DNA from: Betaproteobacteria bacterium
Lineage (GTDB): Bacteria > Pseudomonadota > Gammaproteobacteria > Burkholderiales > SG8-39
NCBI GenBank assembly: GCA_007280315.1
Contig: QYQC01000037.1
Location: 1-6,075 of the forward strand
Reading direction: 5' to 3'
Length of the DNA: 6,075 bases
This document shows, piece after piece, positions 1-5,800 of this stretch. Under the pieces are notes generated by a model. That model had not been told where the DNA came from. It worked only from the letters and a program-made list of their open reading frames with translations, and made no database searches. A program made the translations under genes and the position numbers. The stretch's first letter is position 1. The number at the start of each line of letters is the position of its first letter.

Positions 1-1
1 C

Positions 2-1204
2 GAGCAAAGCCGCGAACTGGCCGATCTGCGCGCGCACCTGCAGCGCTATCACGCCATGGTGGTGCAGTTGCGCGAGCGCATGCGCGAAGAGGAACTGCGC
101 ACAGCGCCCCGGGCTCCGGCTGTCGCGGCGCAGGAACTGGGCGCGTTCCTCGACCGGGAACTGCAAGCCGTGCTGGGCGAATCCGACGCGCCGAACGCGC
201 TCGCGCTGATGGATGATATGCTGCGCGTGATGTCAGCCCATGTCGTCGTCCAGCCCAGCCGCCACGAGTTTTTCGTCGATGGCGCCGATACCCTTCTCGA
301 TGCGGCGCTGCGCTCGGGGCTGGCAATCAACTACGGCTGCAGCAACGGCAACTGCGGCCTGTGCAAGGCGCGCATCGTGTCCGGCCAGGTGCACAAAGTC
401 CGTCCCCACGACTACGTGCTGAGCGAGGCGGAGAAACGCCAGGGCTACGCGCTGCTGTGCTCGAACACGGCGATCGGCGATTTGGTGATCGAAGCGCTCG
501 AGTCGGCTGAGCCGGGCGATATTCCCTCGCAGCAGATCGAGGCGCGGGTCAAGGCGAAGCATGCGCTCGGCGACGATCTCATGGTGCTGCACCTGCAGAC
601 GCCGCGCTCCAACCGCCTGCGCTTTCTGGCCGGCCAGACACTGACCCTTGCGCTGGGCGAGGACTCGCTGCAGCTGCCTATCGCCAGCTGCCCCTGCGAC
701 GACCGCAACTTGCAGTTCCATGTCCAGCGCGACGAGGAAAACGCCTTCGCGCAACGGGTGTTCGGCGCGCTCAAGGGCGGAGACTCGGTATCCTTGTTCG
801 GGCCCTGGGGTGACTTCGTGCTGCGCCCGGACTCGCCGCGCTCCATCGTGTTTATCGCCTGCGACACCGGCTTTGCACCGATCAAGAGCCTGCTGGAGCA
901 TGCCATGGCGCTGGAGCAGTCCGAACGCCTGTGCCTGTACTGGCTCGCGACGCGTCCGGCCGGCCACTACCTTGCCAACCTGTGCCGTTCATGGGCCGAT
1001 GCCCTGGACGATTTCACCTATGTGCCGCTAGCCGCGGATCAGGGTGATGCGTTCGAACTGGTTCGCCGCATCGGCGCCGACCATGCAGATCTGCATGCGT
1101 TCGATGTCTATGTTGCCGGTCCCGCGGCGTTCGTCGATGCCGCCACGACGGTGCTGCTCGGGCAGGGCTTTCCCAAAGCGCAACTGGCTGCCGCAATTCT
1201 CTGA
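2..1204 (+). CDS. [2Fe-2S] ferredoxin / FNR-like flavin reductase domain protein, 5' partial
   Basis: Probable electron-transfer protein joining a plant-type ferredoxin domain to a ferredoxin-NADP-reductase-like module, as in phenol hydroxylase reductases and CDP-6-deoxy-glucoseen reductase. The frame is open to the left edge, so the ATG at 56 is probably internal. Numbering from that ATG, residues 1-20 continue a charged, heptad-like helix that starts at the edge. The ferredoxin domain (about 62-148) has C95, C100, C103 and C135, the C-x4-C-x2-C-x31-C cluster pattern. The FAD-type barrel (about 158-255) and nucleotide-binding domain (about 262-382, with TGFAPIKSLLEHA) follow. Oddities: the usual R-x-[YF]-S flavin motif reads L-Q-L-P before IAS, the usual GGTG reads CDTG, and the C-terminal CGP reads AGP. 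Flavin or NAD(P)H use is therefore uncertain, while the ferredoxin half looks functional. First visible gene of a four-gene operon; the next start lies 2 bp past its stop. Family assignment is strong; partner and pathway are unknown. Confidence 0.87.
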   Translation, partial: EQSRELADLRAHLQRYHAMVVQLRERMREEELRTAPRAPAVAAQELGAFLDRELQAVLGESDAPNALALMDDMLRVMSAHVVVQPSRHEFFVDGADTLLDAALRSGLAINYGCSNGNCGLCKARIVSGQVHKVRPHDYVLSEAEKRQGYALLCSNTAIGDLVIEALESAEPGDIPSQQIEARVKAKHALGDDLMVLHLQTPRSNRLRFLAGQTLTLALGEDSLQLPIASCPCDDRNLQFHVQRDEENAFAQRVFGALKGGDSVSLFGPWGDFVLRPDSPRSIVFIACDTGFAPIKSLLEHAMALEQSERLCLYWLATRPAGHYLANLCRSWADALDDFTYVPLAADQGDAFELVRRIGADHADLHAFDVYVAGPAAFVDAATTVLLGQGFPKAQLAAAIL

Positions 1205-1206
1205 AC

Positions 1207-1434
1207 ATGCCTTACTACATTTACAAAGTCTTCAGCTTTCCGATCCTCAGACTGGAGAAACTGGAACAGCACCAGGCTTTCCGCGACGCCTCCGCCCGCG
1301 CCAAGGAATTGCGCGCCGCAATGTCCGCCGCCGAGGGCGGGCTTATCAAGATGATCCTCGCCGAGAACGAGTTGCTGGCCGAAGACATGCTGTCGCAGCA
1401 GCGCGCGCCCCAGCCCAACCCGGACGACGACTGA
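1207..1434 (+). CDS. Small conserved-looking hypothetical protein (75 aa)
   Basis: Unrecognised 75-residue protein. It opens with an aromatic segment (MPYYIYKVFSFP, residues 1-12), followed by a long charged, probably amphipathic helical stretch (about 15-63, rich in Leu, Glu, Ala and Lys) and an acidic tail ending in three aspartates. There is no cysteine, signal peptide or membrane segment. The ATG is 2 bp after the stop of the reductase-like gene and no convincing Shine-Dalgarno precedes it, so translation is probably coupled. The stop is 9 bp before the next ATG. GC-rich third positions match the flanking genes, which supports real coding despite the small size. It could be a small helical partner of the upstream redox protein; that is inference from position only. 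Confidence 0.75.
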   Translation: MPYYIYKVFSFPILRLEKLEQHQAFRDASARAKELRAAMSAAEGGLIKMILAENELLAEDMLSQQRAPQPNPDDD

Positions 1435-1443
1435 GCGCCGGGC

Positions 1444-1938
1444 ATGGACGAAACCGCGTTCCAACGCGCGCGCGTAACGATGACGCCGCACCCGTGCGCA
1501 TTCGAGAAGGCGCTGCTCACAGGCGCCTGCGGCTGTTCGCTGGCAGCGCGGCGCAACATCGCCGAGCGTGAGAGTGTCGCCTGCGGCGCGGCGGAGGCGC
1601 GCGCGCAATGTGCGGCGCTGGTGGGCCTATTGCGCCAAAACTCGGTATTCGCGCTGAAGCTCGTGCACGGCGAAGCGCCGCTTCCGCATGCAAAAGAGAT
1701 GAAACTGCAATGCGGCGGCCTGCACGGCGTCGAGCGGGCGCTGACGCAATCCGCTGCGCCGGTCGCGCTGGAACAGGGGGGGCGTGCGAGGACGCAGCGA
1801 CCGGCGGGCGTGGCCGATGTGTGCGGTCTCATCGAGGCAGCTTGCGAGAAATTCGGCAGTTTGCAGAACCTGCCCTACTCGGCCCTTGTCCAATCGGTGG
1901 CCGCCTGGCAGTTGCGCCGCCGCCGGCCTGAATCATGA
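1444..1938 (+). CDS. Cysteine-rich hypothetical protein (164 aa), possible metal or Fe-S protein
   Basis: No firm family is recognised. Cysteines cluster at C18, C29, C31, C47 and C56, within a segment containing PHPCAFEKAL and GACGCSLAARR. A second group is C90, C127 and C134, the last two in DVCGLIEAACEKFG. Eight cysteines in 164 residues in a cytosolic-looking protein without a signal peptide suggest a metal or iron-sulfur site; this is inference, not a known signature. The C-terminus is basic (four arginines at 158-161). No good ribosome binding site precedes the ATG at 1444, so coupling to the preceding gene 9 bp away is likely. An internal ATG (codon 13) is an alternative start that would keep all cysteines. 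Its stop overlaps the next start as ATGA. The neighbouring ferredoxin-reductase-like protein makes a redox role plausible. Confidence 0.78.
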   Translation: MDETAFQRARVTMTPHPCAFEKALLTGACGCSLAARRNIAERESVACGAAEARAQCAALVGLLRQNSVFALKLVHGEAPLPHAKEMKLQCGGLHGVERALTQSAAPVALEQGGRARTQRPAGVADVCGLIEAACEKFGSLQNLPYSALVQSVAAWQLRRRRPES

Positions 1939-2993
1939 TGTCTTTTCGGGATTTTCCCCAGCTGATCCAAAGCGTGCAGCGCAACTGCGACATCGCCGAC
2001 GCGCGCCATGCGCGCGAGACGACCTTGTGCAATTACCTTTTGGAAATGCGCGAGTTCTACCGCTGGGAGCACGAGGTCCCGCTGTCACGGTCCCTGCCGC
2101 GCAGCGAAGTGGGAAGCTGGATTTCAGCGCGCGAGGCGCTTTGGGACGGCGTGCAGGACGAGGATCTGGAACGGCTGCGCGTGGGTGAACGCAGCTACGA
2201 TGCTTTCGATGTTGCGGCGATCAACGCGGCGCTCGCTCCGCAGGGCCTGGTCTATGGCGGAGGCTACGGCCGCTTCGGCAAGCCGAATTTCTTTCTCGCG
2301 CAACTGGAGCGGCACGAGCGACGGGAGGGACTGACACTGTTCGTGTCGGGCTGCGAATACGCGCGCGATCTATCTGCGCCGCCGGCCGCGCTGCTCGATG
2401 GCACTGTTTTCCTGCGACGCGACGCGCTACGCCGCTGGCTCTGGGACAAAATCGAAATCTGGGGCGTGCGTAAAGCCGACGGCGCGCTGAAGTCGGCGCT
2501 CGAATGCTACGGTTTTACATCTGAGGACGAGGCGGCACTCGATCACATGGCTGAGCAGGAAGCAGAAACGCTGATCCTGCACGAACTCGGTGAATCCATG
2601 GCCGCGCCGCTGCTCGGGACGGCATGGCCGGATTTCATCGCCACGCTTAAGGGGCGGCGCGCCGAGATCCTGGCGCGCGCGGTGCGCGACAACCTGGCCG
2701 ACTGCCTGTCCACACTGCCGCGCCTGATCGAGCGCGAAGCAGCCTGCTCTATCCATTTCCATTTCGCCAGCTTCGAAGGCACGCGTAGTCGATTGTTTCC
2801 GCGGCTGGAACTGGCGTACCGCCGTTGGCGTGAAACGGGAAATCTTGAACCGTTGCGCGAGGCAGCCCTGGCCGGCAGCGCGCATTGGCACCAAGCCGCA
2901 CTCTCCCTGCTGCGCCTACATCAGGCCGATCCCGCCGCCGCCGAGCAGACCATCGCCGCCTGGATGGAAGACCCTGGCGCGATGTCCCTCTAA
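1935..2993 (+). CDS. Sfum_1244-like protein of unknown function (352 aa)
   Basis: Resembles, from memory, the uncharacterised Sfum_1244 family, mainly in the N-terminal segment of residues 18-45, where CDIADARHARETT is followed by LCNYLLEMREFYRWE. Function is unknown. It appears soluble, with no signal peptide or membrane helix. A central part holds YGGGYGRFGKPNFFL (107-121). Two His/acid-rich segments, HELGE (216-220) and IHFHFASFEG (273-282), could supply metal ligands, although neither is a standard metalloenzyme motif. The start overlaps the previous stop (ATGA at 1935-1938). A second ATG follows at once at 1938, so residue 1 may be either. It is the last gene of the plus-strand operon; the next plus-strand gene starts 123 bp later with its own ribosome binding site and different codon use. 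Coding status is very secure; family name moderately so. Confidence 0.85.
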   Translation: MMSFRDFPQLIQSVQRNCDIADARHARETTLCNYLLEMREFYRWEHEVPLSRSLPRSEVGSWISAREALWDGVQDEDLERLRVGERSYDAFDVAAINAALAPQGLVYGGGYGRFGKPNFFLAQLERHERREGLTLFVSGCEYARDLSAPPAALLDGTVFLRRDALRRWLWDKIEIWGVRKADGALKSALECYGFTSEDEAALDHMAEQEAETLILHELGESMAAPLLGTAWPDFIATLKGRRAEILARAVRDNLADCLSTLPRLIEREAACSIHFHFASFEGTRSRLFPRLELAYRRWRETGNLEPLREAALAGSAHWHQAALSLLRLHQADPAAAEQTIAAWMEDPGAMSL

Positions 2994-3116
2994 GTGGATA
3001 AACCGGCAGGAAGCATGCTTAGGGAAGGATGAGGCGCAAATCGTTCTGCCTTGGAAAGAAGAGAATTCCGAAAGTAATGTGGGAAATGTTTGACCTATCG
3101 AACGGAGGCAATGATC
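2994..3116 (+). promoter_or_regulatory. Intergenic region with possible weak promoter and RBS for the receiver gene
   Basis: The 123-bp gap is less GC-rich than the flanking operon. A weak sigma70-like pair is possible: TTGGAA at 3051-3056, an 18-bp spacer, then TAATGT at 3075-3080, which matches the -10 consensus at only three of six positions. A perfect 10-bp palindrome, AAGCATGCTT, lies at 3011-3020 and could be an operator or chance. GGAGG at 3104-3108 sits 8 bp before the ATG at 3117, an ideal ribosome-binding distance. No convincing terminator hairpin with a T-tract follows the upstream gene, so read-through cannot be excluded. Confidence 0.35.
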
Positions 3117-3554
3117 ATGGATGAGATGAGAAAAGTTTTGGTGGTGGACGACGAGGAGATAGTGCGATTGAGCCACATGAGAACGTTAGCGGGCCAAAGC
3201 TGCAATGTGGAGGCGGCGCGCGGGGGCGAGGAAGCAGTGGAAAAAATGCAAAAGGACCCGGCGGATGTGGTTTTGATGGATTTGCGCATGCCGGGAATGG
3301 ACGGGCTGGCCGCATTGAAAACGATCAAGGAGAGATGGCCGCAGACGGAAGTAGTGATTATCACAGGCTATCCATCGGTGTATACGGCGAGGGAGGCGGT
3401 CAAGCTGGGCGCCTTTGATTATCTGGCCAAGCCGGTGGACCCGGACAAAGTGCTCGCCGTAGCGAACGAAGCAATGGCGCAAAGATTGGCGTCGCTGCAA
3501 GGGGAAAAAGGCGGCCAGGGTTCCCCAAAGGGATGGGCGAAATATCTTGATTGA
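3117..3554 (+). CDS. Stand-alone CheY-like response regulator receiver protein
   Basis: Single-domain receiver of 145 residues, expected to accept phosphate from a histidine kinase and signal by protein contact, since no DNA-binding or enzymatic output domain follows. The acidic pair D11-D12, phospho-acceptor D55 (in LMDLRMPGMDG), T83 (in IITGYPS) and K105 (in LAKPVDP) are all in place, so it should be phosphorylatable. The 40 residues after K105 complete the fold and leave a Gly/Lys-rich tail. The ATG at 3117 is preferred because GGAGG lies 8 bp upstream; the ATG at 3111 is only 2 bp from it, and an upstream TTG at 3090 has no site. Of eight arginines, four are AGA, one AGG, one CGA and two CGC, with ATA and TTA also used. 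The neighbouring genes use CGC almost throughout, which suggests a different origin. No kinase is visible in the window. Confidence 0.93.
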   Translation: MDEMRKVLVVDDEEIVRLSHMRTLAGQSCNVEAARGGEEAVEKMQKDPADVVLMDLRMPGMDGLAALKTIKERWPQTEVVIITGYPSVYTAREAVKLGAFDYLAKPVDPDKVLAVANEAMAQRLASLQGEKGGQGSPKGWAKYLD

Positions 3555-3582
3555 CCGGGAAGAATAATCCGTTTTCGCCCGG
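3555..3582. terminator. Weak inverted repeat between convergent genes, possible bidirectional terminator
   Basis: CCGGG at 3555-3559 pairs with CCCGG at 3578-3582. Inside it, AGAA (3561-3564) can pair with TTTT (3572-3575) with one G-T wobble across a small internal loop, leaving a 7-base loop. It sits directly between the stop of the receiver gene and the stop of the minus-strand Rieske fusion, where a shared terminator would be expected. There is no downstream T-run on either strand, so intrinsic termination would be weak. Confidence 0.3.
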
Positions 3583-3586
3583 CGCC

Positions 3587-4213
3587 TTACCAATAGGCGA
3601 GCAAGCGGCTCTTCTCCACTTTCGCTTCGAAGCGCTTCAGCGGTTGGGTTCCCTTTTTCACGCAGGCGCCGCTGGCGAGATCGAATGCCCACTTGTGTTT
3701 TGGGCAGGTCAGCTCTAACCCCTGCAGCGCCAAGTGCGGGATGTTCGTAACCTGATGCGGGCAGCGGCTGTCGTAGACACGATAGTCTTTGCCCTCGCGG
3801 TAGACGAACAGCCCGCGGCCGTCGCAATCGAACCGCGCCACTTCGCCATCGCCTAGCTGTGCCGCCGGCGCGATGTTGTGCCAGCGCGCCGCGGCGCCGA
3901 TGTTCTCCGGGCGGAATTCGGGCAGGTCAAGCGCGAGTATCACGTCCACCGCCCAGACGATTTTCGCCAGCCCCAGCGCCGGGAACGCCATCAGCAGCGC
4001 ATCCAGCACTTCCATTGGGCTCGCGCCCTCGCGCAACGCCCGCAGCAGGTATTGGCGCAGGCCGGTTTCGGTCTGCGCATGGACCTTGGTGATGACCGAG
4101 ATCAGCGCGCGCGTCTTCGGATCGAGGTGTTTGCCGGCTTCCTTGAGGAATTTGAAATAGTGCGGAATGGCATCGGGCCGCACTTCGATCAGGTAATTCA
4201 GAGCGTCACTCAT
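3587..4213 (-). CDS. Carboxymuconolactone decarboxylase-like / Rieske [2Fe-2S] fusion protein
   Basis: Two-domain protein of 208 residues. Residues about 15-95 resemble the carboxymuconolactone decarboxylase/AhpD helical fold, including REGASPMEVLDALLMA. Residues about 105-208 form a Rieske ferredoxin-like domain with C151 and H153 (CPH) and C170 and H173 (CPKH), the C-x-H-x16-C-x2-H ligand set. The first cysteine of the chain is C130, so the AhpD-type CxxC redox pair is absent and the first domain is unlikely to act as a peroxidase-type thiol enzyme. The Rieske half could deliver electrons to an oxygenase, and the gene directly upstream encodes a dioxygenase, although 2-oxoglutarate enzymes do not normally need a ferredoxin. 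The ATG at 4213 is preferred over a TTG at 4231 because AGGCGA lies 6 bp before it. The 49-bp gap from the dioxygenase stop suggests co-transcription. Confidence 0.88.
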   Translation of the reverse strand: MSDALNYLIEVRPDAIPHYFKFLKEAGKHLDPKTRALISVITKVHAQTETGLRQYLLRALREGASPMEVLDALLMAFPALGLAKIVWAVDVILALDLPEFRPENIGAAARWHNIAPAAQLGDGEVARFDCDGRGLFVYREGKDYRVYDSRCPHQVTNIPHLALQGLELTCPKHKWAFDLASGACVKKGTQPLKRFEAKVEKSRLLAYW

Positions 4214-4262
4214 GGAGTATCGCCTACGCAAAAAGTGGATGCGTTCATTCTACCCTCTGCCG

Positions 4263-5162
4263 CTAGGTGGCACTGACACGCTGAAAGTAGCGTGCGCGGT
4301 AGACCAGACGTTGATGCAGTGGCGATTCAGCGAAGGGCGTGCGTGTGTGCATCACGTTGTTGCTTACCAGTCCCATGCCCGGCTCCAGCCGCGCACGCAA
4401 CACCCAGGGCGAGTTTGAACTGAGGACGTCCTCCAGCTGCGCCAGCGCGGCCCGCGTGGCGGTATCATTTCTCCACTTTACGCTGACGCTACGCGCGGTG
4501 TAACGCATGTGCAGAAAACCGCCGGCATCGACGGAAAACACCGGCCCCGTTTGCTCCGCCCGCTCGACGCTCCCGGCCTCAATCCGCGGCGGAATAGTCA
4601 TTGCATCCTCGGCCATCAGCGCGCGTATATGCTGCGGGTTGCGATCGCGAAGCTGAATGTAAGCGATTTCGTGGTCGAGCAAGTCGTTTTCGCCGCCGGA
4701 CTCGGCGCGCCCCACGCAGTGTAAAAGCACGGCGCGCACCGCGCGCTCGCCCGGATTGTAGTAGCCGTCTGTGTGCCATCTTATGCCGCGATTGGTATAA
4801 GGAATGAATTCGCCGCGCGTGGCGTGCTCGGAAACCGCGAGCGGCGAAATGCCGTCATCGTCGGCCAGGTAGTTGGAATCGAGGTCGCGCAGGCCCAGTT
4901 GCAATCCGAGCCGGCGCGGGATCTCCTTATCCGCTTCGCCTCCGGTCGGGCTGGCATAGACCGCCATGTTGGCGCGCGCGCAGCGCTCTAGCAGCGCCTG
5001 CTTTTCCGGCGCGCTGAGCGCGCGCGGATCGCGCACCTCGACTACGAGTTCACCTAGGGTCTTGGGAAAGCGCGCGAGCTTTTCGGCGCGCCAGGACTGG
5101 TACGCGGATTCGTCGGCAAGATCGAAAGCGGCGCCCGCCCGCGAATGCACGCGCAGGCTCAT
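4263..5162 (-). CDS. TauD/TfdA-family Fe(II)/2-oxoglutarate-dependent dioxygenase
   Basis: Predicted non-haem iron oxygenase of 299 residues, typical for the TauD/TfdA family, which couples 2-oxoglutarate decarboxylation to hydroxylation of a small substrate. The facial triad is visible: H130 and D132 in IRWHTDGYY, and H272 in NNVMHTRTPF. R285 or R289, in the following RLVYRARY, is positioned to bind the 2-oxoglutarate carboxylate. The region around residue 155 (ESGGENDLLDHEIAY) matches the family's conserved GG-D/N segment. No signal peptide is present. The ATG overlaps the stop of the upstream unknown gene as ATGA (5159-5162), which fixes the start and implies translational coupling. The substrate cannot be read from sequence. 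Taurine or another sulfonate is an obvious thought beside a sulfur-linked gene, but this paralogue need not act on sulfonates. Confidence 0.9.
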   Translation of the reverse strand: MSLRVHSRAGAAFDLADESAYQSWRAEKLARFPKTLGELVVEVRDPRALSAPEKQALLERCARANMAVYASPTGGEADKEIPRRLGLQLGLRDLDSNYLADDDGISPLAVSEHATRGEFIPYTNRGIRWHTDGYYNPGERAVRAVLLHCVGRAESGGENDLLDHEIAYIQLRDRNPQHIRALMAEDAMTIPPRIEAGSVERAEQTGPVFSVDAGGFLHMRYTARSVSVKWRNDTATRAALAQLEDVLSSNSPWVLRARLEPGMGLVSNNVMHTRTPFAESPLHQRLVYRARYFQRVSAT

Positions 5163-5791
5163 TCACCGACGTTGCGTTCGCGCCGCGGCCGGCGCGCCTC
5201 GCCCGGGGGCGCAAACAGGCCGGCAAGCGTGCTCTCCAGCGCCTTGATCGCCTCGGGCGCCTCGATTTCCATGATCTGGTCGATCACCCACGCATGGTCC
5301 TTTTCGGGAACGATCTGCAGCAGGCGGCTGCCGAAAAAGCGGCGGAAGCCGAAATCGGGCCCGTCCTTTTCGTCGTAGGCGAAATCGGCGTATTCGCCGC
5401 CGCGCTGGTTGGCGAGGGCGATGAAATGGCGGCGGGCGAATCCGGGCTCGGGTTCGGCGACCAGCATGTCGCGGTTTTCCTCCACCACCTCGGCCAGCTT
5501 CAGTGCAAGCGCGGTGGTGAAGGCGAGGCGTTTATCGGCGTCGAGCGCCCGGTAGGCAAGGCGATCGGCCGCGTGCAGCAGAAAAGCGAGGTATTCGCAT
5601 ACGAAATCGAAATACTGCGTGCCGATGTCGATTTCGAACTGCGCCGTGCGCATGCGGCGGATCGCATCCTGCGAGAGTTTCCAGCCGAGCATGGCGATCA
5701 CGCTCGCGAGCTCGGCCATGCTGCGTTCGCCAGCTCCCCGGTGGAAGTGGCTGCGGATGCGGATGGCCAACTGGAGCGCCGCTCTAACCAA
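5159..5791 (-). CDS. Hypothetical helical protein (210 aa) between dsrC-like and dioxygenase genes
   Basis: Not recognised. The chain looks mostly alpha-helical and soluble, with a Leu/Ala/Phe-rich central stretch (about residues 47-105, including IDIGTQYFDFVCEYLAFLL) that could form a helical bundle but is broken by charges. The C-terminus is very basic (RRPRRER) before the end. It has a single cysteine, in FVCEYL. The start is uncertain: TTG at 5791 gives 210 residues and lies 9 bp after the DsrC-like stop, while ATG at 5719 gives 186. The segment between them (ALQLAIRIRSHFH) reads like ordinary protein, which favours the longer form. Its stop overlaps the dioxygenase start (ATGA), so the two products are probably made in linked amounts. 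A regulatory or adaptor role for the neighbouring DsrC-like protein is possible, by position only. Confidence 0.78.
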   Translation of the reverse strand: MVRAALQLAIRIRSHFHRGAGERSMAELASVIAMLGWKLSQDAIRRMRTAQFEIDIGTQYFDFVCEYLAFLLHAADRLAYRALDADKRLAFTTALALKLAEVVEENRDMLVAEPEPGFARRHFIALANQRGGEYADFAYDEKDGPDFGFRRFFGSRLLQIVPEKDHAWVIDQIMEIEAPEAIKALESTLAGLFAPPGEARRPRRERNVGE

Positions 5792-5800
5792 CGCTCAACA

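Noticed and set aside
233..967. Long minus-strand open frame (244 codons) opposite the reductase-like gene
   Set aside because: It lies entirely antisense to a gene with clear ferredoxin motifs, and its translation is Arg/Ala/Gln-rich with no recognisable domain. Long antisense frames are expected in high-GC DNA.
1221..1832. Minus-strand open frame (203 codons) opposite the small and cysteine-rich genes
   Set aside because: Serine/arginine/alanine-rich shadow translation; the plus-strand genes have tight operon spacing and protein-like composition, so they are preferred.
3090..3116. Upstream TTG or ATG (3111) as start of the receiver gene
   Set aside because: GGAGG at 3104-3108 lies inside or too close to these starts, while its 8-bp distance to the ATG at 3117 is ideal and the receiver fold begins right after.
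3186..3827. Minus-strand open frame (213 codons) spanning the receiver gene and the Rieske gene end
   Set aside because: It overlaps two well-supported genes, crosses the convergent intergenic gap and shows no family features; composition shadow.
4214..4231. TTG at 4231 as start of the CMD-Rieske protein
   Set aside because: It would add six residues (MRRRYS) unlike a domain start, and the AGGCGA ribosome-site-like sequence would then be inside the gene; the ATG at 4213 fits better.
4263..5162. Naming the dioxygenase tauD (taurine dioxygenase)
   Set aside because: The catalytic triad supports the family only. No taurine transport genes are visible, and substrate-binding residues cannot be assigned by eye.
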